From: Acidobacteriaceae bacterium
GTDB lineage: Bacteria; Acidobacteriota; Terriglobia; Terriglobales; Acidobacteriaceae
Reading direction: 5' to 3'
DNA length: 5,066 nucleotides
NCBI GenBank assembly: GCA_030838305.1
Contig: JAUTWY010000201.1
Coordinates: 1-5,066 of the forward strand
Positions 1-5,047 of the stretch are shown here, in pieces. A program made the translations under genes and the position numbers. The notes beneath the pieces were generated by a model. The model was not told the DNA's origin. It searched no databases and saw only the letters and a program-made list of their open reading frames with translations. The stretch's first letter is position 1; each line of letters begins with the position of its first letter.

Positions 1-210
1 CTTGTTACCTTGAGCGATGGCGGCCATTTTCTGCTCGAAGTGTTCTGCAACGAGCTCTTCGCTGTAGCATGCGACTTCATTCACAATGTGCTCGTATCGG
101 TCAGATTGACCGCAGGCGGGACAGGTAAAAATGGAGTCGTTGTCGAACTCGGCAGGCCCCGTCAAATCGGACTTACAAGGTCCACACAAAATTCGTTGAG
201 TGGTCGACAT
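1..210 (-). CDS. Small zinc-ribbon protein, N-terminal part (runs off left edge)
   Basis: Seventy codons run from an ATG at 210-208 to the window edge without a stop, so the C-terminus is missing. The protein starts MSTTQRILCGPC and has two CxxC knuckles, C9-G-P-C12 and C30-P-A-C33, separated by 17 residues. This is the usual layout of a zinc ribbon that binds one structural Zn ion. The segment after the second knuckle (about residues 34-70) is polar and probably helical. The start is well supported: AGGAGG lies 8 bases upstream (219-224, minus) and the frame is open throughout. I recall similar short proteins of unknown function in Bradyrhizobium-type genomes, but I cannot name a function. 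It could be a small nucleic-acid-binding or regulatory protein; that is inference only. Confidence is high that it is coding and low on role. Confidence 0.75.
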   Translation of the reverse strand, partial: MSTTQRILCGPCKSDLTGPAEFDNDSIFTCPACGQSDRYEHIVNEVACYSEELVAEHFEQKMAAIAQGNK

Positions 211-355
211 CTTGGATTCCTCCTGATTCGCGATCAGGTTCAATCGTGACACGTTTGGCGTGTAGGGTGCGCGTTTCTCCCCTGTTATTCACAGGGCGAG
301 CGGTTTGCAGCGAAACCAATTGGCAAACGAAATCAAGGGGCTTTATCGCTTCGGT
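211..355. other. Leader region with short inverted repeats
   Basis: This is the upstream region of the left-edge zinc-ribbon gene. It contains CCCTGT-TATTC-ACAGGG (280-296), a 6-bp inverted repeat with a 5-base spacer, and GTTTGC...GCAAAC (303-308 with 323-328), which encloses the palindrome CCAATTGG (316-323). Either could be an operator or a leader hairpin of the minus-strand gene. I see no clear -35/-10 pair. No protein-like reading frame with its own ribosome binding site is evident. Confidence 0.35.
219..224 (-). promoter_or_regulatory. Strong Shine-Dalgarno site of the zinc-ribbon gene
   Basis: The minus strand reads AGGAGG followed by 8 bases and then the ATG at 210-208. This near-perfect ribosome binding site fixes the start of the left-edge gene. 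It also argues against the longer overlapping reading that begins at 370. Confidence 0.7.
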
Positions 356-436
356 TTGTGCGTATGTCATTGATAGAGCAGGTGATCACCGGGACTCCTA
401 ATCATCGGGTCCCAGGTTCGAGCCCTGGTGCGCTGG
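356..436 (+). pseudogene. Degenerate tRNA-like sequence, tRNA-Arg(CCU) type
   Basis: The segment follows a tRNA plan. A weak 5' acceptor strand lies at 356-362, a D arm with GAGC at 376-379, an anticodon stem GGTGA (381-385) with TCATC (402-406), loop CTCCTAA (395-401, anticodon CCT at 397-399), a 5-base variable loop and a perfect T arm CCAGG-TTCGAGC-CCTGG (412-428). The 3' acceptor strand TGCGCTG is at 429-435. Defects are clear. Nine extra bases (TCACCGGGA, 386-394) sit between the anticodon stem and loop, only half of the D stem pairs, the acceptor stem has one mismatch and three G-U pairs, and no CCA follows. The best reading is a decayed tRNA gene or a tRNA 3' fragment left by an integration event. 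A functional tRNA is unlikely, and chance similarity is also unlikely given the T arm and the spacing. Confidence 0.5.
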
Positions 437-506
437 CGTTCGCGCATTCTAGTGGCGGTTTTTGGCGCCCTGTCTCCGCATCCAAAAATTCCGTTCCCGG
501 CGGTCG

Positions 507-720
507 GGCTTGAGCGCGAAGTTCGACCGCGTTTTGCACCCGTAATTCGGGATCGTGGGCGGGCGCTGCAGTTACCGCCATCAATGAGCAGTTTGCTCGC
601 CGTTGGAATCCGCAAATATGGGTTGAATGCGGGCGCGGCTTGAGCGCGAAGTTCGACCGCACTTGCGCCTGTAATTCCGACTTTTGGGTCTCGGTAGTTC
701 GGAATCTTGGGCTGGCGCCT
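507..720. repeat. Imperfect direct repeat pair downstream of the recombinase gene
   Basis: An exact 24-base repeat occurs at 507-530 and 637-660; each copy contains GCTTGAGCGCGAAGTTCGAC. The similarity continues past the exact part. GCACCCGTAATTC (536-548) matches GCGCCTGTAATTC (665-677) with a one-base shift, and TTCGGGATCGTGGGCGGGCGC (546-566, minus strand not needed) resembles the segment at 699-719. The unit therefore looks like an old partial duplication of roughly 60-85 bases lying between the tRNA-like sequence and the recombinase stop codon. It may be recombinase-related or simply a degenerate intergenic duplication. Confidence 0.6.
674..705. repeat. Inverted repeat just past the recombinase stop codon
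   Basis: ATTCCGA (674-680) is the exact reverse complement of TCGGAAT (699-705), with an 18-base spacer. It lies about 20 bases beyond the recombinase stop on the transcribed minus strand, where a terminator might be expected. There is no T tract after it in either direction, so a standard intrinsic terminator is not supported. It could instead be a protein-binding site. Confidence 0.3.
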
Positions 721-723
721 CAG

Positions 724-2343
724 CTATTCCGGATTTAGCCCGAGCGCCTCAAACTGCCGGCTCCATTCAGTCGGCGGATCCCGGAGGCGCTCGATGCCGA
801 TGCCGCGAGGCAGGCGGCCTTCTATTGCTGCTTTGACGAGATTAGGTGCGAGGAAGGTGAGCGAGATGGTCATGTTGACCTGCCGAACGCTGCACTTCTC
901 TCGGGCGCAAAGCTGTGCGACCGAGGTTACTCGACCCGAGACCACATCATCGAGCCACCGACGACCTCGCGCGATTGCGTTGACCAGGCGTGCCCGGCGC
1001 TCGAACTGCTCCGGCCGGACGTCGTTTCGAGATGCATTGTGCGGGAGCAGGATCTGGCGGGATCTTTTGGAGGGCGGTTTCTGCCAGGGAATTGTGAGAG
1101 TCCGATCATCTGAGCAATCGGAGGCTTCGTCTGTGTGATCTGACTTAAATTGAACGATTAGCCTGTTCCTGTGCACAACAATCCCCGCGACCAGCTGTGC
1201 GAGGGCCTCGCGATCCCCTGGGCGCACCGCGCTCGTTGTTGACTTGTCTTGGTTGGCGGCAAGATGCTCCTTCAGGAATTTTACCACGACGTCTTCGATG
1301 TCAGCGGCGGGCACGCGGGAGACCGACCCGGCTGACGCGGTCTTGGCTTCTCCATGCAGAACGGGCGTCGACACATAATAGCGATACCGGATGCCAGCTT
1401 TGGTCGCGTGGGTTGGAATCATGCGATGCCCGGCATCGTCGAACAGCAATCCTGTCAGTAGGTGGTCGGACTTGTTGCGCACGACGGTGCGGTGGGACCA
1501 TTGGGCGAGGGATTTCTGCCGGACTGCGTCAAACAGCGCGCGATCCATGATTGGAGACTGTTCGCCGGGCAGGATCTCATTCTTGTATTTGACCTCGCCG
1601 ATATAGAAGGGATTGCTCAACAGATAGTACAGCGCGCCGCGGCCGAACGGGATCCCGCCGCGCGTCGCACCCGTGGAGAGCAGCCTGGTTTTGGTTCGGA
1701 TGTTGCGTTCCCTGAGGTCCCGTAACAGTTCGTTGACGCTGCTAAGTTCGAGGTATCGCCGGAAGATTGATTTGACCAGTTCAGCCTCTTCTTCGACGAT
1801 GGCGATCTTGCCGTCCTTCATCTCATAGCCCAAGGGCAGGGTGCCGCCGACCCACACGCCCTTGCGCTTGGAGGCCGCGATTTTGTCGCGGATGCGCTCG
1901 GAGGTGACCTCGCGCTCGAACTGGGCAAAGGACAGGAGCACGTTGAGGGTCAGCCGGCCCATCGAAGTCGTGGTGTTGAACTGCTGGGTCACCGAAACGA
2001 ACGAGACGCCATGGGCATCGAACAGCTCAACCAGCTTTGCGAAGTCGGCCAGTGACCTCGTCAGGCGATCGACCTTGTAAACGACGATGACGTCGATCTT
2101 GCGGGCACGGATATCGTCGAGCAGCCTCTGAAGGTCGGGTCGGTCAGTGGACCCGCCGGAGTACCCGCCGTCATCATATCGGGAACGGATCAGGGTCCAG
2201 CCGGCATGGGCTTGGCTCTTGATGTAGGCGGAGGCGGCATCGTATTGGGCGTCCAGCGAGTTGAACTCCTGGTCGAGACCATGCTCGGTAGAGACCCTGG
2301 TATAGATCGCGCAGCGGACCGGCTTGACGGTGGGGGCCTTCAT
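724..2343 (-). CDS. Serine recombinase (resolvase/invertase fold, large type)
   Basis: This 539-residue DNA recombinase would cut and rejoin two DNA sites through a 5'-phosphoserine intermediate. The N-terminal resolvase domain (about 8-155) shows the catalytic motif YTRVS with nucleophile S18 and R16, the segment YDDGGYSGGSTDRPDL (56-71) and VDRLTR (R93, R96), which matches the active-site arginines of the family. A long helix with ERIRDKI follows (149-155). The recombinase domain covers about 160-260 (GTLPLGYEMKDGKI, FYIGEVKYKNEI). At 293-325, where relatives carry a zinc ribbon, the LLTGLL...RYRYYVS frame is kept but the cysteine knuckles are absent. The C-terminal region (about 450-515) contains a likely helix-turn-helix (TSVAQLCAREKCSVRQVN). 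The ATG overlaps the DUF2924 stop as ATGA, and GGAGG sits 7 bases upstream (2351-2355). The length is typical for the alphaproteobacterial branch. It is probably the integrase or excisionase of a mobile element, but its target is unknown. Confidence 0.92.
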   Translation of the reverse strand: MKAPTVKPVRCAIYTRVSTEHGLDQEFNSLDAQYDAASAYIKSQAHAGWTLIRSRYDDGGYSGGSTDRPDLQRLLDDIRARKIDVIVVYKVDRLTRSLADFAKLVELFDAHGVSFVSVTQQFNTTTSMGRLTLNVLLSFAQFEREVTSERIRDKIAASKRKGVWVGGTLPLGYEMKDGKIAIVEEEAELVKSIFRRYLELSSVNELLRDLRERNIRTKTRLLSTGATRGGIPFGRGALYYLLSNPFYIGEVKYKNEILPGEQSPIMDRALFDAVRQKSLAQWSHRTVVRNKSDHLLTGLLFDDAGHRMIPTHATKAGIRYRYYVSTPVLHGEAKTASAGSVSRVPAADIEDVVVKFLKEHLAANQDKSTTSAVRPGDREALAQLVAGIVVHRNRLIVQFKSDHTDEASDCSDDRTLTIPWQKPPSKRSRQILLPHNASRNDVRPEQFERRARLVNAIARGRRWLDDVVSGRVTSVAQLCAREKCSVRQVNMTISLTFLAPNLVKAAIEGRLPRGIGIERLRDPPTEWSRQFEALGLNPE

Positions 2344-2849
2344 GGCCGAGCCTCCATCGCTGGTCGATCCTCTCTATCCCGGAGGCCAAAGAAGCGCGGA
2401 CCGTTCCATTTGGTGCCCGTGATCGCAAAGGCGACTTTCGAGAGGCTGTCATAAGTCTGGCCGTTCCAGGCAAAGCCGTCAGCCATCACCATCACCCGCT
2501 GTGACTGTCGATCCCACTCCCGGACGAGCACCGTGCCCAGTGAGAGTTCAGTTCGCTTCTGGTCGAAGCTGGCCAGTCGAGCGGACATTGCCCGTCCGGT
2601 TTCCTTCGCAACCGTTCGGTCGAGCACCTGCTTGGTTTGGTGATCGAGATCGCCAAAACGATCGGCCTGGAGCCGATAGAGGATGACCGTAAACAACAGA
2701 TGCCGTGTCAGATGAGCAGGGGCCGGTCTCTGGAAGACACTCTGCCAGCGTGCACGTAATCCCCCAAGTTCGAGACCGCGCAAATGCGCGATCTCGTCCT
2801 CAACAGACGTTTTGGTCGAGGCTCGACCATTGCTACGTTTCTTCTGCAT
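2340..2849 (-). CDS. DUF2924 family protein, recombinase partner
   Basis: This 169-residue protein belongs to the DUF2924 family, whose function is unknown to me beyond its regular linkage to serine recombinases in alphaproteobacteria. The N-terminal half (about 15-90) is helical and basic (VEDEIAHLRGLELGGLRARW). The C-terminal half carries the conserved signature: LGTVLVREWDRQ (104-115), DGFAWNGQTYDSLSKVA (124-140) and ITGTKWNGPRFFGL (143-156), which suggests a small beta-rich module. I chose ATG 2849 because it follows the DUF3489 stop by 4 bases and begins the lysine-rich N-terminus typical of the family. A longer frame reaches 2948 but would overlap the upstream gene by about 95 bases. 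The gene ends in an ATGA overlap with the recombinase, so the two are probably translationally coupled. It is likely a DNA-binding or accessory factor for recombination (inference). Confidence 0.85.
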   Translation of the reverse strand: MQKKRSNGRASTKTSVEDEIAHLRGLELGGLRARWQSVFQRPAPAHLTRHLLFTVILYRLQADRFGDLDHQTKQVLDRTVAKETGRAMSARLASFDQKRTELSLGTVLVREWDRQSQRVMVMADGFAWNGQTYDSLSKVAFAITGTKWNGPRFFGLRDREDRPAMEARP

Positions 2850-2853
2850 CGCA

Positions 2854-3207
2854 TCAGGCCGCCTGTTTGGCCCGGTCCGTAGGCACAGTCGAAGCTTTGC
2901 CATCCCTGATGCGGTAGACGCGACCCTTTTCGGTTTGTTCCGAAACAAGGTTCAGCCCAAGCTTCTTGCGGACGACACCGGCCAGAAAGCCGCGCACCGA
3001 ATGCTGCTGCCAATCGGTTGCAGTCATGATCGCTGCGATCGTTGCGCCCGCTGGCGTGCGCAACATCGCGATGATGCGGGCGTGTTTGGTGTGGGGTCCC
3101 GAGGCTGATCTGGACGCTGCAGGCGCCGATCGCTTGCGAGACGCGGGCTTGACGGTCTTTCGGGTCGAGCGGGTGGCAGCCTTCGCTTTGGATTTGGGTT
3201 TGCTCAT
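2854..3207 (-). CDS. DUF3489 family protein, first gene of the recombinase operon
   Basis: This 117-residue protein has two parts. Residues 1-40 form a Lys/Arg/Ala/Ser-rich, histone-H1-like tail (KPKSKAKAATRSTRKTVK), likely disordered and DNA-binding. Residues 41-102 form a compact DUF3489 domain (ARIIAMLRTPAGATIAAIM, then TDWQQHSVRGFLAGVVRKK) that reads like a winged helix-turn-helix ending in a beta hairpin (GRVYRI). The ATG has AGAGGA close upstream (3212-3217, minus). It is the first gene of the DUF3489-DUF2924-recombinase set and probably carries the operon promoter upstream. A role as the set's DNA-binding regulator or recombination directionality factor is possible, but that is inference; I know of no proven function for the family. 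Confidence 0.85.
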   Translation of the reverse strand: MSKPKSKAKAATRSTRKTVKPASRKRSAPAASRSASGPHTKHARIIAMLRTPAGATIAAIMTATDWQQHSVRGFLAGVVRKKLGLNLVSEQTEKGRVYRIRDGKASTVPTDRAKQAA

Positions 3208-3211
3208 GGGA

Positions 3212-3217
3212 TCCTCT
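3212..3217 (-). promoter_or_regulatory. Ribosome binding site of the DUF3489 gene
   Basis: The minus strand reads AGAGGA, then 4 bases, then the ATG at 3207-3205. The spacing is short but usable. It supports this start over the longer overlapping frame that would begin at 3226. Confidence 0.55.
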
Positions 3218-3259
3218 GAGGTTCATGCGACGCTATCCGCCGCACCACTTCAGCCCCGC

Positions 3260-3277
3260 CCGGGCAAAAGCGCCCGG
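3260..3277 (-). repeat. GC-rich hairpin in the leader of the recombinase operon
   Basis: CCGGGC (3260-3265) pairs with GCCCGG (3272-3277) across the loop AAAAGC. On the minus strand the loop reads GCTTTT, and the hairpin would lie about 53 bases before the DUF3489 start, inside the probable 5' leader. It could act as a leader hairpin or attenuator, or mark a binding site. No run of T follows, so it is not a standard terminator. Confidence 0.4.
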
Positions 3278-3334
3278 CAGGGCAGGACCCCAAAGCTGGC
3301 CTCCGCCGCTTCAAGTCACCACAGCAACGTCCGA

Positions 3335-3556
3335 TCAAACCCGAAAGCCAGTCAATTCTGAGCAAGATAATTGCTCATCAATCGTTTCGAGCCCTTCGCG
3401 CAGCATTTTGAGGGATTCTGCGCGGCTAGCTAGCTGCCGGCTTAGACCAGGATGGCAGACGGCCTCAAGCCGGTTGCCGTCGAAATCCCTGAGGAATACC
3501 GCTTCGCCTGCGGCGGACACCTCATGTCCGACCATCATAGACCGGCACATACACAC
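3335..3556 (-). pseudogene. Doubtful small frame with a glyoxalase-like C-terminal motif
   Basis: The open frame encodes 73 residues. Residues 15-36 include GEAVFLRDFDGNRLEAVCH, which resembles the last strand of VOC/glyoxalase-type proteins (pattern F-x-R-D-x-D-G-N-x-x-E-A-V). The rest of that fold (about 100 upstream residues) is missing, and the following segment (SRQLASRAESLKMLREGLE) is a simple amphipathic helix. There is no clear ribosome binding site before any of its three candidate methionines. It is either a 3' remnant of a VOC gene or a chance match. It also covers the candidate operator at 3359-3377. Confidence 0.3.
3359..3377. promoter_or_regulatory. Perfect 7-bp palindrome, candidate operator
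   Basis: TGAGCAA-GATAA-TTGCTCA is a perfect 7-bp inverted repeat with a 5-base spacer, a geometry common for dimeric repressor sites. It lies about 150 bases upstream of DUF3489, next to the TTGACT hexamer at about 3349-3354 (minus). It could be an operator for the operon's own regulator. The placement is suggestive only. Confidence 0.3.
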
Positions 3557-3634
3557 AATTTGCGGATTAAACCACTGTGTTTCGCTCGATGATCTCGCGA
3601 TAGAATGATGCGCTCAGCTTTGGCGTAATCCACG

Positions 3635-3769
3635 TCAACCCCCGGCTTGCGCTTCGTCACTCTCGGCCTCATCCTGATTTGGTGCTTCGGGATTGTCCTC
3701 TGGCGTGGCCTTTGATGCGCACGGGTCTGGCATCGTAAGAACGTAGCGCTTATGCGGCACGCCCTCGAA
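3635..3769 (-). pseudogene. Out-of-frame continuation of the neighbouring gene (acidic C-terminal tail)
   Basis: Starting with TTC at 3769-3767, an open frame of 44 codons reads FEGVPHKRYVLTMPDP, then a strongly acidic, proline-containing tail, and stops at TGA (3637-3635). It has no good start or ribosome binding site of its own. It lies exactly one base out of frame from the end of the 253-residue gene, beginning at the AAAA run at 3773-3770. The joined product would read ...HNLALK-FEGVPHKRYVL, which is smooth. It is most simply the original C-terminus, detached by a one-base insertion or a sequencing error. A short independent gene from ATG 3733 (32 residues) is less likely. Confidence 0.45.
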
Positions 3770-4511
3770 TTTTCAGCGCGAGGTTATGGGCATATGCAAA
3801 GACGTTAGAGGCCAGGCCCTCGAACCCACCACTGCTTAGCAGTTGAAGCACCTCGACACATCTTCCGGGGCTTGTCTCGTCGGAAATCGGGCGGGCCGCC
3901 AACGCACCATTGAGAACGTCCTGAGATAGACGCTGTCTCTTGTTGGGAGGATGGGTCTTTGCCCATTCATCCGCATGTCGGAAGCCGTTTGCGGCTGCAA
4001 CTACAATTGCGCCCACAGAGTGAGAGTTAAAGAATGGCCCTGTGGTGTTCCACTCGTCCTCAGCGTCTAGATCATCCTTCAGGCGAAGTAGCGCACCACT
4101 GAGGACTAGGATCAGGCAGCCGCTGTAGGTAGTGGCACCGAACGTAGCCACCCTTTGCTCTTCTAAGATGACGCCGAGCGGTTCTGCGAAATCTAGAAAT
4201 TTCTCGCTGCTCGTTTTGCCGATTGCATTCGCTTTCTCATCTAGGCTTGTGCGCCAAGCAATCATCTCGGTCATGGTGTCGAAGAGATAGTGAAGGTGAG
4301 CAGTGTTGTACCTCCATGTTTGAACGAACCGAAAGAGGCCATTGTAGGCAAGGTCGCCGGTTATTGGGTCTCCGTCCTTGGTCAGAGCAAGGTCGCCGCC
4401 TTCTAACGACCAATCCCCGGGGCCGGTTAGAATTGAGAGATTATACGCTTCGACGATGTGCTCAAAGGACGGCGCTGCTATCTCCATTGGCTTTGACTGT
4501 GAGTTGTTCAT
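3750..4511 (-). CDS. Uncharacterised protein with a HEPN-like NGFRHADEW segment
   Basis: I do not recognise this 253-residue protein with certainty. No signal peptide or clear transmembrane segment is seen; a short hydrophobic stretch (YSGCLILVLSGALLRL, about 129-144) is more likely a buried helix. The protein looks mostly helical and cytosolic. Residues 171-183 read VAAANGFRHADEW, resembling the N-x-(F/W)-(K/R)-H-x-DEW pattern I associate with some HEPN-type (helical, often RNase or toxin-related) proteins; R178 and H179 would be the key residues. I start at ATG 4511 (MNNSQSKP). The frame is open to ATG 4556, but those 15 residues overlap an apparent remnant on the other strand. AGG lies about 12 bases upstream, which is weak. 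The stop at 3752-3750 (TAA) follows a probable one-base frameshift in the A4 run at 3773-3770; the ancestral form may have had about 291 residues. It is divergent from a truncated AAA+ gene. Confidence 0.6.
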   Translation of the reverse strand: MNNSQSKPMEIAAPSFEHIVEAYNLSILTGPGDWSLEGGDLALTKDGDPITGDLAYNGLFRFVQTWRYNTAHLHYLFDTMTEMIAWRTSLDEKANAIGKTSSEKFLDFAEPLGVILEEQRVATFGATTYSGCLILVLSGALLRLKDDLDAEDEWNTTGPFFNSHSVGAIVVAAANGFRHADEWAKTHPPNKRQRLSQDVLNGALAARPISDETSPGRCVEVLQLLSSGGFEGLASNVFAYAHNLALKIRGRAA

Positions 4512-4526
4512 TGAAGAAGACCTGAA

Positions 4527-4616
4527 ATGCAGCGCCGTCTCGACCGCATGGACCAAGATCAGCTTTACGCGGCTCCTCGTCCGTATGACACGCCACCCGA
4601 CTGGTCGCGTTACTAA
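4527..4616 (+). pseudogene. Possible C-terminal remnant of an unidentified gene
   Basis: A 29-codon frame reads MQRRLDRMDQDQLYAAPRPY, then DTPPDWSRY and TAA (4614-4616). The Pro/Tyr/Trp-rich ending looks like a natural protein C-terminus, but the frame is closed by TGA at 4512-4514 and no ribosome binding site precedes the ATG. It overlaps, in another frame, the start of the AAA+ remnant. It may be the end of a gene whose 5' part was lost at a junction near 4512-4526. I cannot assign a family, and chance remains possible. Confidence 0.25.
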
Positions 4617-5047
4617 CCGGGCCTTACGGCATTGGTTCTGCGCGTGGCCTTGGCAACGACGTGGGTGAGATACGCCGCATCGTAAACAGTGTTCTGCAAA
4701 TGGTTGAACAGGACACGTCAGACAGCATTATTATTGCAGCGACCAATCACCCGGCCATCCTGGACCGCGCTTTGTTCAGACGATTTGACGATATCATCGA
4801 ATACTCTTTGCCGACCACCAAAGAGATAAGAGCCGCACTTGAGGCCAAAATTGCAGGATCAAAAACGGTTTCGAAGATCGAGTGGGCCAGACTCTCAACG
4901 CTGGCTAAAGGATTGAGTGCCAGTTTTGCTAGCACCGTTCAGGGAAGCCGCAGACAATCCGAACCTTTTCAACGTTCGAAATCTGCAAATGTGCTAGGGA
5001 GCCGATCGCCGCCGGATGTTGGATTCTACGCCGGCTTCTTCGCATAG
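4589..5047 (+). pseudogene. AAA+ ATPase, C-terminal fragment lacking Walker A and B
   Basis: The open frame from 4589 (after TGA 4586-4588) to TAG 5045-5047 contains the second half of an AAA+ ATPase module. GIGSARGLGNDVGEIRR (4628-4678) corresponds to the segment just after Walker B. IIIAATNHP carries the sensor 1 asparagine, and LDRALFRRFDD holds the arginine-finger region, followed by the start of the small helical lid (up to KGLS, about 4918). Walker A lysine and the Walker B DE pair are missing, so the product cannot bind or hydrolyse ATP. The upstream LLTGP (4610-4624) resembles the beginning of a Walker A loop fused straight to GIGS, which would fit an internal deletion. After KGLS the sequence no longer looks like AAA+ and ends in a Ser/Arg-rich tail. 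A GTG at 4661 could start translation, but without a clear ribosome binding site. Intact relatives often sit beside a partner gene (for example a protease); none is visible here. Confidence 0.65.

Larger units (their letters stand above)
3208..3634. other. Upstream region of the recombinase operon, mostly noncoding
   Basis: These roughly 430 bases separate the operon from the gene remnants on the right. They contain a GC-rich hairpin (3260-3277), a perfect palindrome (3359-3377), the self-complementary GCTAGCTAGC (3425-3434) and a doubtful 73-codon frame (3335-3556). The operon promoter should lie here on the minus strand. TTGACT occurs at about 3349-3354 (minus), but no convincing -10 hexamer follows at the usual spacing, so I do not call a promoter. 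Confidence 0.4.

Noticed and set aside
10..249. Plus-strand 79-codon frame
   Set aside because: It is antisense to the zinc-ribbon gene and lacks any recognisable domain.
173..370. Minus-strand 65-codon frame beginning inside the tRNA-like sequence
   Set aside because: It overlaps the well-supported zinc-ribbon start with its AGGAGG site in another frame, and it has no ribosome binding site of its own.
507..660. CRISPR array
   Set aside because: There are only two repeat copies, the similarity extends into the would-be spacer, and no cas gene is present.
367..662. Overlapping minus-strand frames of 82 and 86 codons
   Set aside because: They run through the tRNA-like sequence and the direct repeats, and the two repeat copies are read in different frames, so coding is unlikely.
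674..705. Intrinsic terminator for the recombinase operon
   Set aside because: The inverted repeat has an 18-base loop and no following T run, so it is listed only as a repeat.
2850..2948. Longer start for the DUF2924 protein (33 extra residues from ATG 2948)
   Set aside because: It would lie inside the DUF3489 gene in another frame; the ATG at 2849 is placed right after that gene's stop and starts a typical lysine-rich N-terminus.
2708..3226. Minus-strand 172-codon frame overlapping both DUF genes
   Set aside because: It is a shadow frame in GC-rich DNA; the DUF3489 and DUF2924 signatures are in the other frames.
3535..3672. Minus-strand 45-codon frame (MRPRVTKRKPGVDVDYAKAE...)
   Set aside because: It reads like protein in part, but it overlaps the acidic-tail frame, has no good ribosome binding site, and matches no family I know.
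4378..4668. Plus-strand 96-codon frame
   Set aside because: It is antisense to the HEPN-like gene and then out of frame with the recognisable AAA+ residues.
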